From Ganoderma boninense (taxonomy: Eukaryota > Basidiomycota > Agaricomycetes > Polyporales > Polyporaceae), in the NCBI GenBank assembly GCA_002900995.3, contig CM035311.1, positions 992,001 through 1,056,000 of the forward strand: 64,000 bases of DNA, in the 5' to 3' direction. Below are positions 34,270 to 46,200 of the stretch, piece by piece. The notes under the pieces were generated by a model, which worked only from the letters and a program-made list of their open reading frames with translations, searched no databases and had not been told where the DNA came from. Position 1 is the first letter of the stretch. Each line of letters begins with the position of its first letter. The translations under genes and the position numbers were made by a program.

Positions 34270-36009
34270 ATGAGTTCTGAGCAAGAAGTAGCAGAGATTG
34301 CAGGCTTGTAAGTTCCAGTCTTCTCGTTGGTGTTTCACGGAGGGTCACGCTGAACGTTGGCTTTGGCAGGCTCGTCGGGAATTACTGTGAAATCGCCGTG
34401 TTCGGTACTGCGTCCAACTTGTTCAACCCGTCGTCAGGGTCTTCGATTGGTACTAATATGCTACGTGTTGGCGCAGTCATCGTCCTGTACGACTTCGCCC
34501 TTACCACGGGTGACGAAGTCCGGCTGTTCTGGGGCCGCAGATTCACAGGCGCAACTGCGTTGTTCCTGCTCAACAAATGGGTCAACGTCCTGTACTTCCT
34601 CTTCGCAGTGGCGGGCTACTTCAAGATGTCTGATGCCGTACGTCCTGCACCTATCTTCGCTGCCGCCTAACCTGCACGACGCTGTCTCACTTTGTTGCCG
34701 CCTCGTCAGAGGTAAGACAACCCAGCCGCCTGTGGGCGTTCCACCTATAATTCAGCTCCCTTATGTCGCAGCTGCGCAGCTCTGGTTAGGGCGACGTTAA
34801 TATGGGAGGTCCTGTTGTTCGTGACCTGGGCAGGTGAATTCTTTCTTTGCTAAGAAAAGTCATGAGATCCGAGGTTGACGTTGGTATCCTTCAGCATTCA
34901 CCGCGCTCCGCGTGTATGCGCTACACGCACAATGGTTTCTGCCTTCAATTATTCTCCTATTGTTCGGAGTGTCCATTGGAATAGACCTGGTGAGAGTGCA
35001 CTTCCTCTTGGATACCGACGAGACCAAGGGAACACACTGATGCGTGAATGACAGAGCGAATTCGCGTTTGGACTGTCCGGGGTCAACTTCCCGCTCCTGG
35101 GGTGCCAGGCCGCGGAAAACATGCCCATCAACATCGTGAAAACGTAAGTCTCTCAAGCCGTGACTCGGACTCGGTGTGTTTACCGTTTGTTGCTCATGAT
35201 AGATGTACGCGAGACCGTCCCGTCTGCTCTGCGTTTAATTTCTGACGTGGTGGTGGTGGCTGGGGCAGTCACCGTCGTATCGCGTTCATGCTTGATCCTG
35301 GCGAATTGCCTCGCTATCAGCGTGACGTGGTACTCGATGCGACACGGCCGCGCTTTCAACCGTCGTATAGGAGTTGGTTTGACCAAGAGAAAGTCGCTTG
35401 CTGGCGTGCTCTTCTGGGACGGTAAGTTCCCCGCAACTTGTCATCAAGGTACTGAGGAAGTTAATGACTCGAACCCAGGCTTTGTCTATTTCCTGTGAGT
35501 TGTAAAGCAGTGGATATGTTGCGTGCAAGCTCTCACGTTTGGACTACTCCAGGGTTCTTGCCCTAATAGATGCTTTGCATATGGCCTTTACGCTGCTTTC
35601 TGTGAGCCTGTCTCCTGCCTCGTACTCCGCCGACTAACATGTTACGACAGCTCAGCCAGTTCATCGTCCAAGATTATCTAAGCTACCTCACGCTATTCAC
35701 TGTCCCGTACGTATTTTGTGTTCCTCGTCTCTGTGCGAATGTTGACTTTGTAGCGTTCAATTGACCAGACTATCGTCCATCCTTATGTCGCGTTTTATGC
35801 TCCACTTACAAGCGGCCCATTTTCGGGCGACGGGGTTAGACTCGTCGCAATATTCCTCAGCAAAGATGACGTCCCTTGTCTTCGAGAGAACCGTCGGCTC
35901 CCTGGGGGCCAACCTCGGCCCGGAAGGTTTCCCTACGGCTACTGCGGACGATGACATAGAGGACTCGGAGACTTTTGCCGTGGAGTTGGACGAGAGGTCC
36001 TGTAGATAA
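34270..36009 (+). CDS. DUF6533 multi-pass membrane protein, paralogue 1
   Basis: The function of DUF6533 proteins is unknown; they form large families in mushrooms. The ATG at 34270 gives MSSEQEVAEIAG; a phase-2 intron leads to LLVGNYCEIAVF, and a second (about 34405-34477) joins it to VIVLYDFALTTGDEVRLFWGRR. That is the signature DUF6533 block (YD..LT...E....W), followed by TGATALFLLNKWVNVLYFLF. Further hydrophobic segments follow (ALRVYALHAQWFLPSIILLLFGVSIGIDL; LILANCLAISVTWYSM; a block with AGVLFWDG, FVYFLVLALIDALHMAFTLLSL), about seven helices in all. The C-terminus SSILMSRFMLHLQAAHF and the acidic tail are typical. Stop TAA is at 36007-36009. About eight short introns; the middle exon borders are approximate. 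The next gene is a clear paralogue with the same gene structure. Confidence 0.85.
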
Positions 36010-36076
36010 CTTATTGTTACTATTATTGCATGCATAGCTCACGTGTATATTTGGCTGGCCTCTCGTGTTAGCGAGG

Positions 36077-36129
36077 TGGCGTTGTTTGTGCTTGTTAGGA
36101 TCGCAAGGCGATGGCTTTGACGCTGGCCG
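36077..36129 (+). repeat. Dispersed ~50-bp repeat, copy B
   Basis: GGCGTTGTTTGTGCTTGTTA followed by GGATCGCAAGGCGATGGCTT, beginning about 70 bases after the stop of DUF6533 paralogue 1, same orientation. Very similar to copy C. Confidence 0.7.
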
Positions 36130-37693
36130 TTTTTGGAACTGTCGGTCCGCCAACGATCACCTTGTGCTTCCTTGTGCACCTTGAACAACAACTATAGCCG
36201 TGAAAACCTGTGTGTCTAGAACTTCGACTCAATACTCATCTTTTGCGAGGTTTTCGAGGTTTGCGAGTTTGGTACCTCTTCCGCTGACGAGAAAACAAGG
36301 CGCCGGACACGTCGCGCTGCAAAGAAGACAGGACCTACGACGACGAGCCTTCTTCCGGCTCCATTCTCAGTGCTGGACCTGACAACTGAGGAGTCTCCTC
36401 CTCGCACCACATAGATGTTCTCAAGTATCCACCGCTTCCGTCAATTTGGTTCTCCGTGCACAAGTGGTTCGTCACCCGTTTTCTGGTCGTTCTCTAGTCA
36501 TGGCGCGCGCACGAGTGGTGTCCTAGCAAGCCAGGGTGGTCGAAAAGCTAGCACTGAAATATGACGGGTGAGTCTCGCTCTCAATCCATTTCGATGTGTG
36601 ACCGGCGAGGAAGAAGATTGGCGATGCGGGTGCCCATCCTGGGTAGTTGCACTCGTATTTCGTGGACGTGACGCGAAGGGTATTTAGGACCGATGGTTGG
36701 ATGTTCTCCGCCAATTAACTAAATACTATCTTTTTTCCAATCACATCAGGTGGCACGAGCTATCTGGACCACTCGGCCAACGGCCCCATTCTGCTCCATT
36801 GCGCAAGGTGGCTTGATGAACGACCGTGAGCGGCGATTTCTACAGTATATGAACCACCTCATCTTCTCGGCCAATCCTACTCAGGCCTAGTCCCAGGTGA
36901 TGAAACATCTTCTAATACATCTGTCCGTTACTGACTGCTGTTGGGTACAGGTACCAGCAGGTCTCGGCCCGAACATCCTTGCGGTGTGCCATCCATCCAA
37001 CCACTCGAACAAAAGCTCAATATGAAGAGCATTCAGGTCAAAATATCTTTCCTCCAAGGTCGCTGCATTCCAAATTATCGGCACTTCTGCGGCTTTGCAA
37101 TGCTGGATTTCATTTCCCACTCGATCGTAAGTTTGGTCCCGTCTCTGGTTCGCGCCTTCTTGACCACACTGCCGTGATACTCATCTGTGCGTATTGTTTA
37201 TGCGAATAGGTGCCGTGATCTATCCACAAGATATCCGTTTCATGTAGTAGATGGTGCATTGCTTCTCCGGCTGCTCGTCGTGTTGAATCTTAGCACCCTC
37301 GATTTTCGCTTGGACAATGTGCCAGTGTATCATGGTGCGAGCTACAACCTCTCGCACGTGGTTATGGAGAAACCTTGCTATGGGCTACATACAGTAGGTT
37401 GGTGGCTACAGCTTTCCCTCGTTCAGCATTTCAAGGCTCATCTCCAGAGTTAATCTTGCAGAACGACTGATGGAAACATACCGATGATGACGCGATCTTC
37501 TACTTCGATACCCGGACCTGCGAAGCTCTGCCAGTGCGCAGATAGCCATGGCTCAGTGGACGTTAGACGCGTACGGCCAACCATATAGACTCTCTGGTCT
37601 ATCCACAAACTAAGCACCCGTGTTCCCTACGCTCTAAACCTTTCTCCCCAGCCTCCCCAGCGGTGGATAGCGAGGCCTACCCTATATACGGCC
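36130..37693. other. Intergenic region between the DUF6533 paralogues
   Basis: 1.56 kb. I looked for a degenerate third paralogue and found no DUF6533 motif on either strand. Only short frames are present, with nothing recognised. Confidence 0.5.
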
Positions 37694-39430
37694 ATGAGCT
37701 CTCTGTCGGAAGCAGAATTTGAAAGCTTGTGAGTTTGTGCGCTTTGTGCAATTTATGGATGTTGTGCAAGACCCAATGTCTCGGTAGGCGCATCATCAAT
37801 GACTTGCAAATTTCCGCCGCAGGTAAGTACCTGCCCTCCGCCATTGCGTAGCTTGAGTGTTGCATCATTAATGGGTACCCTCGATGTAGTGCTCTTCCTG
37901 TACGACTCGGTGATTACCATTGGAGACGAGATGCGTTCTATTTGGGGACGAAAGATGACGGGCGCGATTGTGCTGTTCTACCTCAACAAATATCTGTTCA
38001 TCCTTCGCAGTGCGAGCCTGTTTTTGACCTACTTCAAGTTTTCGGACGAGGTGTGCACTCCGTCCACTGCATATCCCCTGCTGAATATGTCTGACGTTAT
38101 CTTACGTGGTTGTTGTCCTAGGGGTACGCTGATTTGGTCGCCGACTGTTACAATTAAGCTCACTGCCTGGACAGCTGTGCAACGCTCATAAGAGCGTCGT
38201 TTGTGTTGGAGCTACTGCCCTATTTAGTCTGGGGACGTGAGTATCGTGCTTCTTTATCTCGGAGCTAGTAGTCAATGGGTGCTCATTCAAATGGCTGCCT
38301 CACCCCCCCTAGTCTTTACCGCCTTGCGCACTTATGCGCTATGCAGGAGCAGATTTTTACTTTCTATAATTATCTTGCTAGGCGGAGTGCCTGTCGGAAT
38401 GAATTTGGTAAACCCATCTGTTCATTCACATTACCTTATGGATGCTCACTGTCAACAACGACAGGCACGCTTACTGCGTGGAATATCAGGAAGTTATGCT
38501 CCGCCTTTCGGCTGCATAAACAGCGATCCGAGCACTGTTGCTGAATTGAAAACGTGAGCCACAAACGATGTAGCAAGTCACTTGTACTGATTTAATGTTG
38601 GCCATTACAGAGGTACTAGTACGATACCGCGGTATGATAGTTATGCTAAACTCATTTGCAAATATGACAGCTACAATAATATCTCGCACCTCCTTGATCC
38701 TGAATAATTGCATTGCCATTGGCACAACGTTGGCCACGATGCGAAGAGGGTTTCGCTACTTTGGACCTTCCGGGAAGAGAACCATCGCTGGCGTGCTCTT
38801 ATGGGACGGTGAGTGCCATGTTACCTTACCAGAGCGGCATTCACAATGCTCATGCGCTTACATAGGCATTGCTTACTTCCTGTGAGTTGTATGTGTTAAC
38901 GCTACGGAATATCGGTTCTCACCTTTTGATGTCCAGCATTTTGGCGGTCCTTGATACTCTGCACATGATATTAACTTTGATCTCGGTGATTTCACACTGG
39001 AAGAGGCTTATGATATTTGATACTGATACTTCAACAGCTCCTCAACTTTAACGACAACTCCAGTACTGTTACGTCATTCACAGACCCGTATGTATGCCCC
39101 TGCTCGAGCTTTTGCCAAGGCTTCATGCTGATTTGCGTGATTAGCGTAACAGCCATCCTCGTCTCGCGCTTTATACTCCACCTACAAGCTGCAGACCATA
39201 GACTACTGGAAGGCACAGTGGCTTCATCGCAAGACCTCACGAGAGGCGGTGACCACCCCGAGTCTCTCGTGTTTGAGAGGATAATAGGTTCTCTGGGCGC
39301 TTCGATCACTATGACCGATGAATATATGATAGAAGAATATCCCGACGAAGACAACGTTGTGGAAGGGGATACCGATGTTGAGGGGGCTTCCTCAACGGAC
39401 TCAGGAGAGCCTGAGGGGAGAATCCAGTGA
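37694..39430 (+). CDS. DUF6533 multi-pass membrane protein, paralogue 2
   Basis: Tandem copy of the preceding gene. The ATG at 37694 gives MSSLSEAEFESL, split by a phase-2 intron at the same place as in paralogue 1, then RIINDLQISAA, and a second intron leads to VLFLYDSVITIGDEMRSIWGRK (the DUF6533 block), then TGAIVLFYLNKYLFIL. Later segments mirror paralogue 1: FTALRTYALCRSRFLLSII, LILNNCIAIGTTLATMRRG, a block with AGVLLWDG, YFLILAVLDTLHMILTL, and TAILVSRFILHLQAADHR. The C-terminus is longer and acidic (DEYMIEEYPDEDNVVEGDTD) and ends at TGA 39428-39430. This region is more AT-rich than the first copy. No obvious frame break was found, though I did not resolve every exon. Role unknown; a GPCR-like or sensor function would be speculation. 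Confidence 0.82.
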
Positions 39431-39596
39431 CTCATTAGTGGTTTGCGTCAGCTGCAGGGTGAGACCTACGTCTCGGATATATATCTACAGTACTAGTGCA
39501 GGTTGTAGGGCATAATTTTACCGTTCTGTATGTTCCTATAGGTGTATTTCATTTTTTTTCTTGTGTCTGAGGATGGAATGTGGGCTCGAAGTTGAT

Positions 39597-39649
39597 GGCG
39601 TTGTTTGCGTTTGTTAGGATCAGAAGGCAATGGCTTTGACGCCCGCCCG
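39597..39649 (+). repeat. Dispersed ~50-bp repeat, copy C
   Basis: GGCGTTGTTTGCGTTTGTTA followed by GGATCAGAAGGCAATGGCTT and GACGCCCGCCCG, about 165 bases after the stop of DUF6533 paralogue 2 and 100 bases before the next start codon. Confidence 0.7.
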
Positions 39650-39748
39650 TTTTGGGACAATGCTGCTGTCGAACGGGGCGAACCTGGGGCGCACTGCACC
39701 ATCACCGTCGTCCAAGCCCCCTACGCTAACTGTCCCCTATCGGGCTAC

Positions 39749-41446
39749 ATGCTCGCTCGTGCAGCTCGAACTACGGCTCGAAGATGCGCCTCCCGAATCT
39801 CCACTAGATTCTCGTCTCCTGCGCCCTTCACTACCTCGGCCTCCCGACGAAAGAGAGCGTCAGAAGAGAGGATCAACTACAACGACAAGCTCTCCTTCTC
39901 CGACGTCCCCGATTCCGAGCATGCCAACTACAAACGTGTTACTGCCAATGATCTCGAGCAGGAACGGCATCCTCCTCGCCGCGTGAAGATGCTCGTCCGC
40001 GACTTCATCGAGGACTCGCTCTACAACCCCAACTACGGCTACTTCTCCAAACAAGTTAACATTTTCACCGCGCCGGATCCTATCGACTTGAACACCGTTC
40101 GGAATACTACGGAGTTCGAGGCAGAGGTCACGAGGCGGTACGCGTCCTATGGGGAGGACGGAGATGGGCCGGGGAAACAGTTGTGGCATACACCTACAGA
40201 GTTATTGAAGGTCCGTCGCGTTTCATCCCATGAAAGACGGTGAGCTGATGGCTTAGGTCGGAAGCCGTGGTACGGCAGGGCCATCGCCCAATGCCTTGTC
40301 TCCGAGTACCTCCTGAAGTACTTTCCGTACGAGGATTTCGTCATATACGAAATCGGAGCCGGAAATGGCACGCTTGCCCTGGACATCCTCGACTATCTCC
40401 GAGAAGATTATCCCGACGTGTATGAGCGGACACGTTACAACATCATAGAGATTAGCGAGAACCTTGCTACGCTGCAGAGACAAAAGCTCTGTGAGGTGCA
40501 TCCATGCGTCACAGTCCACAACAAGAGCATATTTCGTTGGGATACCCGGGAGCCTGCCCCTTGCTACTTCCTTGCAATGGAAGTCATCGTGAGTGGCTCT
40601 GTCCTTCTCTTCTGCATTGCACATACCAACGCGTCCCCCAAGGATAACTTCGCCCACGACCTAATACGTTACGACCTTCGGACACTGGAGCCATATCAGG
40701 GCATAGTCACCATCGACAAGCATGGGGACTTTAGTTCCTATTACACGAAAGTCACGGACCCTCTCATTAGCTCATTCCTCGCTTTGCGTCGCTATTTGAA
40801 CCATCCGCCACCAATATCTCGTCTCCTCAAGCTCTCGTCCACGTTCCGTACATTCTACACTAATCTCCCCTTCGCGCCCAACCTCTCCGCGCCGGAATTC
40901 ATCCCCACCCGCCTGCTCACCCTCCTCCGCACCCTCCGCCGGAACTTCCCCCGCCACCGTCTCCTCCTCTCAGACTTCTCCTCGCTCCCGGACACGATCC
41001 CCGGGGTGAACGCGCCCGTCGTGCAGACGCGGTATCAGAACACGACCGTGCCGTGCGAGACGCTCTTCGTGCGGCAGGGCTACTTCGACATCTTCTTCCC
41101 GACGAACTTCGAGAACCTGCGCGACATGTATGAGCACATCCTCGCGCAGCCGCTGCGCACGGCGGACGTCGCGCGGGACGCCGCGCCGCGCCTCACGCCG
41201 CTCAGCACGACCGCGTCGCCGCTCGCTGAGGGCAACAGCTTCTTCTCATCGTACCAGCCCAAGACGCGCCGCCCGCCGATGGACGGCGTCGCGTCGAGCA
41301 GCGGGCTGCCTGTCGGCGAGCGCAAGAGCCAGGTGTACACGCACCAGGAGTTCATGGAGACGTATGCGGACGTGCGCAGGACGAGGCTGCGGAGCGGGGA
41401 GAACCCGCTGTTGGATACGTACAAGAATGTCAAGATGTTGTTCTGA
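39749..41446 (+). CDS. NDUFAF7/MidA-like mitochondrial protein arginine methyltransferase
   Basis: NDUFAF7 symmetrically dimethylates an arginine of the complex I subunit NDUFS2 and is needed for complex I assembly; the role here is inferred from family. The ATG at 39749 opens an Arg/Ser-rich presequence without acidic residues (MLARAARTTARRCASRIS...), as expected for mitochondrial import. The same frame is open back to 39605, but those residues overlap the dispersed repeat and look non-coding. After DLEQERHPPRRVKMLVRDFIEDSLYNPNYGYFS comes an intron near 40210-40256, then PWYGRAIAQCLVSEYLLKYFP, the SAM-binding motif YEIGAGNGTLALDIL and YNIIEISENLATLQR, with a second intron near 40588-40640. 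The conserved C-terminus (VRQGYFDIFFPTNFENLRDMY, then TYKNVKMLF) ends at 41446. DUF185/MidA fold assignment is good; orthology to NDUFAF7 is probable. Confidence 0.85.
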
Positions 41447-42262
41447 GCGGGTGGGTTGTGGATTATGTATCTCGTCGGTGGTGGACAGTGGGGTTGCATG
41501 GCGCGTGCTCGCGTGAGGGCCACATTGTGAGTCCCTTACTTGGCCTCAGCTGGATGAGTTACCGGATTCACAAGCTGTGCAGAGGTCTTGCGAATATCGT
41601 GTTATCGTAGCCGCCTTGTGCTCGGGATGCTATGCCAAACCCGGGGTGGCAGTGGATGGAATCTCGAGCTGGGCCTCTAATCTAGCAACCATTCAATAAC
41701 AAGGATCCTCAATGGGACCTCTCTGCTGCACTACTCAGTCGTATGTTGCGCGAATTCAAAACTTTGTCGCATCCAATTTGCATGGTCACCGTATGCCCAC
41801 TCAGCAGGCGCCAAGCCGGCTCGCCCAATTGCTGTTGGAAGCGTTACCACCCATCTTCCGTGAAGTCGTGGAAGGTGGTTGTTCTGAGAGCTCAGAACTC
41901 GCGACCCGGAGGACAAGCAGCCGGCGGCGAACGGCAAGAGCGGCAAGGCACCTTGAGTCCCTGACGACAGTGATCAGGTCGGGTTCTTCTCGAATTCCTC
42001 GCACGCTCGGAGCAAGCTCGGGGTCGGCTCGTAGATATAAGGGCGGCATGCCAGCACGTCTGACCCTTACACTCCCTTGCGTTTTCGCCCCTTGCTCATT
42101 CCTCTGACCGGTTCAGATTCGCTCAAGCAGCGCCGCCCTTGCTTTCTCTCGTTCTTGACTTGATTGAGCTGCTGCTTCTGCCGTCTGCGACGGTCTTTGA
42201 GACACATCCGACCACCCTTCTTTCCAACATCTGACCGCCGATCTTTTCTGAATAAAGTCAAG
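41447..42262. other. Intergenic / promoter region of the secreted-protein gene
   Basis: 816 bases without a gene. GATATAAG at 42034-42041 is a TATA-like element 222 bases upstream of the ATG at 42263, and a pyrimidine-rich stretch (42060-42240) precedes the start. Confidence 0.45.
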
Positions 42263-42795
42263 ATGCAGTTCGCCACCATCTTCTACGCTCTCGCCATGTT
42301 CTTCATGTGCGCGTTCGCCGCCCCGCTCGAGGCGCGCCAGGAGACCGTGTCCAACGTGGTGTGTACGAGCAAGACGTGAGCCCCCCTCGTGCTAGCTCTT
42401 CACATGGTCGCATGCTCGTGTTCTGATGTGCCTTCTCTTCCCCCAGCGCGCTCGACTTCCACACGTCGAACGTCGCCCTGCTCCAGATCTGCGGCGGCAT
42501 CGCGGGCTCGATCCAGAAGTGCCAGGGCGCGCCGACGTCGACGGTCGGCCAGTCGGGCAACGTCCGCTTCACGATCAAGCCCGCCGTCGCTGGGGACGTC
42601 ATCAACATCTCCAAGGGCCGCTGGGAACGTGGGTGACGCATGCTTGCTTGGTCCGGCCAAACAGAGACTAATAGGGAGGATACAGAGGGCATCAAGGCTG
42701 CGTTCGCGGTGTGCGGGCAGAACATCCCTTTCACGGCGACGTTCACAGGCGGCGCGCGGAAGGGCAACGTCAACGTTGTCTACGAGGCTGTTTAG
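42263..42795 (+). CDS. Small secreted protein (134 aa precursor)
   Basis: No function recognised. Three exons, 42263-42375, 42447-42628 and 42686-42795, total 405 nt and close in frame (junctions K-T|A-L-D and W-E-Q|G-I-K). The N-terminus MQFATIFYALAMFFMCAFAAP is a clear signal peptide, followed by LEARQ, a possible Kex2-like or signal-peptidase boundary. The mature part has three cysteines (NVVCTSKT, LLQICGGIAGSIQKCQG, AFAVCGQNI, four counting both in the second motif) and ends GNVNVVYEAV. The beta-rich alternation (VRFTIKPAVAGDVINISKG) resembles small apoplastic proteins of wood-decay fungi. It could be an effector-like or cell-wall protein, but nothing in the sequence decides this. Confidence 0.85.
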
Positions 42796-43288
42796 GTGGC
42801 TGGTGTGGGGGCCTTGGCGCGGAATGGGGTGGGAGAGCGTGCCGGTGCTCTTGGAAGTTGGGATGGATGTGTTTGTGTGAATTGGTTCAATAGTTGTGCT
42901 TTCTTTGGGAATGTCACTTGGGTCTCATCACCTCATCTCCGTGTGCTTCACTACCTGAGTGCTTTATTGCGGTAGCGACCGTTCGTCGACTCCGAGCCCA
43001 AGCTGAGTAAGTACGTCTTGAGGCCTTGAGGCTCTTCGGGCTTAGGACGACGCTGTGAGATTGGGCGATCGTTGCGTCATAACGGGATCGTCCGGACCGA
43101 AAGTCGCGATAGCAAGATAGACGCCATGCTTTGATTTCGACTCAGGCTTTCCGAGGTTCACACTCTCTCGTCCGCTAGTCCTTACGGTGACCGTGCTCAC
43201 CCTCACCAGTCATCCCTCTCTTACTAGTACTCGCTGCAAGGACTTGGTTTACCCAGCAGGGCCACTTTTAATTGTTTCTACCCTAGCC
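42796..43288. other. Intergenic region
   Basis: 493 bases between the secreted-protein gene and MMS19; nothing recognised. Confidence 0.5.
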
Positions 43289-46200
43289 ATGGAGCGGATA
43301 GACCGTCTTGTACGGACATGGATAGCATCGGAGCAGGAGCAAGAGATCCAGGACACAGTGTCCGGTACGTTTAGTTCCCTTCTATCCATACAGGTACGTC
43401 TGACTCCAAAAAGAGATTGTGCAAGGCAACGCGACACTCCTGCATGTTGTAAAATCTCTCGGAGAGTTCTTAACGTCCGAGGAAGATGACCTACGAACGA
43501 AAGGTGCGGTTTTCCCTTTCCTGCTTCACCACATTTTATGTATTACGAGGTGCAGGCGTCGAATTCTTGTCCTTGGTCCTCGCGCGATGTCCTACCGAGA
43601 AGCTCAACCGCCAGTCGGGTGCGCACATTTTGCGCTCCTTGGTCGCACAACGCCTCTGATCCCTCCCTGGCAAGTCCGTACCCTCGTCGCCTTCTATTGT
43701 GGGAAGCTAGAAGACACCGAGACCATCATCCCTGCTCTCAAAGGGCTGAATACGCTCACTAAACTACCACCCTTTGCATCGAGCGATGCTCTCGAGGTTA
43801 CCAAGGCGTAAGTAGACATATCGTGTCGAGACGTATATGCGCTTACCGACCGTCCAGTCTTTTCCAGCATGTAAAGATGAGGGTTCTCGTGCAGTCGCAA
43901 CGATTTACAGTGTTCAGCATCATCGATAATCTCGTCGCTCACCAACGCGAAGGTGCGCCCATATGTTACCTTCCCCCACCCCAGCTAACGGCAAACCAGC
44001 CCTGAAGGGTATGGGTGATGAGTTCATCCGTGGATACATCAATCTCGCGGAAGGCGAGAAAGATCCTCGAAATCTCATGCTCGCTTTCGCTATCGACCGG
44101 GTGCTCTTGATCGAGTTTGAGGTCGACAAGTTCATCGAGGTAACCTCGATCGATGTATGCGCCTACCACGCGCTCGTAAACTAACTGTGTTGCGTGCAGG
44201 ACTTCTTTAACATCACGTTTTGCTACTTCCCGATCACATTCCGTCCACCACCAAATGACCCGTATGGGATTACGTCGGAAGATCTCAAAGCGACGCTCCG
44301 GTAAGGCCTTCGCGACCCTTGGGCTCTACGGACGAGTGTGTCAATTGAGGTGTTGCAGTTCCTGCTTACATGCAAGCCCTGCATTCGGCAAGTTGGCGGT
44401 ACCTCTGTTCTTGGAAAAGTTGAACGCTGGGTCACCTATCACGAAGGTATATGCGTGTCCAAACTGTACGCTCGTACAAATTCTGACGAAATTCTATTGT
44501 AGAAAGATACCCTGGATACCCTGGATGTATGCCTGCCTGTCTACGGTCCAGCAGTTGCTAGGGAGTTCGCTCGCAAACTATGGAATGCCCTAAAACTTGA
44601 GGTAGGTCGTTGAAATGGCTTCTCGAAGCAGCTTCTCTCATCTGTACCCCCAGATCTTCCAACCCACTGACAGTGTGACAGAGGAGAAAGCACTGAAAAC
44701 ATTCCAGGTCCTCATTCAAACAATTTACTCTACTACCAAAGAGGAGCAAAATGGCGACGCAGCAATCGAGGGTCTGGCTAAGGATGCCTCCGATGAATGT
44801 ATGGAAATCCTACGCGAGCCCGAGAAAAGTCAAGCCAAACATGCGATCAAGGTGCTATGCGCCTTTATGTCCACCACGCGTACGTTCATTAGATATTGCT
44901 GAGGGTTTGCACTGATTTTCCATCTACAGCTTCTGTTGCACGATTCACACTCACGAGGGCGGTGCCCCACTTCGTTAAACTGTTTTTAAATCCAGACGAG
45001 CTACCAAATCGCGCGCCCACTCTGCGATTACTTGCAGACCTCATCGAAGCTGCTAGAAAGTCGACATCTGAGGACCCTGAGGTGCTCCCTGACGAGGGAA
45101 ACGTGCCACTATCGCCTTACAAGGACGAAGTACTTGGGATCTTGACCGTCGGATTGAAGACACCCGCATCTGCTTACCCCGCCATCGATGCACTGAAGAG
45201 CATGGTTCTCACAGGTGGCTTGTTGACTGACGAAGAACTGGGCTTCGTGGTGCACAATGTTGACGAAGTTTTGCAAAAAGATGACGAGGAAAGCGACCTC
45301 AGGTGAAAACGCTCTCCGCTCCTCTGCGTGCTCGTCCCGCTGACACTGCAGTACTGCACATGCATCAGCGACGTATGCCTAGATCTCCTGTCTACCATAT
45401 CCTCCTTCGCCCCCTCGCATGTCTCCGGTAACACCCTCCCACTACTCTTCTCCGCGCTTTCCGACATCGCGCCCCCTCGCCAGGCCGAAGCGGAACGCGT
45501 CAAATACTGGCGCACCCTCGAGTCCCTCAAAAAGCTCTGCATGCAACCAGACCTCTTCGAGACGCTTGTCGTCCGCTTCCTGACCAAGATCGACCTGCTC
45601 TGCGTCCCCTCTGCAGCAGCCCCTGCAGCGACACAGGAGGATCTCGAACCCGCGGCGGCGTATGCCCACTCAATCCTGAGGACGCTTGCCGACGTGTTGT
45701 CTGCGAAGATACATGAAGGTCATACTGACGTCGTAAAATACATCGACCGCCTAGTGCCGCGGCTGTATAACCTGTTCATCTATTCGGTGCTCGTGAGCGA
45801 GGAGCGGCCGATGGCTGCGACCGAACCGAGGTTGCTGGCTGTCGCTGCGCAGATCGTTACGCTCGTTTCGCAGTCGCTGAACGCACCGTGAGTCTCCCGG
45901 CGTCCTGCCGATTTTCGCCATTCGGCGCTGATGTGGGGCCGAAATAGGCGGCAAGAGACTTTTGTCAAGGCCGTTTATGCTGCTTACTTCGATGGCGACA
46001 TCTCGGGTCTCGTCGATGGCGTGCAGAAAATCCCAGCGGACAAGAAGTTCAAGCCGTTCGATGTGGGTGGTTTTTGCCCTCATGCAAGATCGTGTACTAA
46101 CCTATGAGACTTGGTTCGATTCGCAAGCCTTCCTCATCGACAGCACAAAAGAACCTACTAGTTCTCTTCTCTGCGGCAGTAGTCGCCCTGCATAAGGAGG

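Noticed and set aside
39605..39748. N-terminal extension of the NDUFAF7-like frame
   Set aside because: Overlaps the dispersed repeat, and the downstream ATG at 39749 gives a proper mitochondrial presequence.
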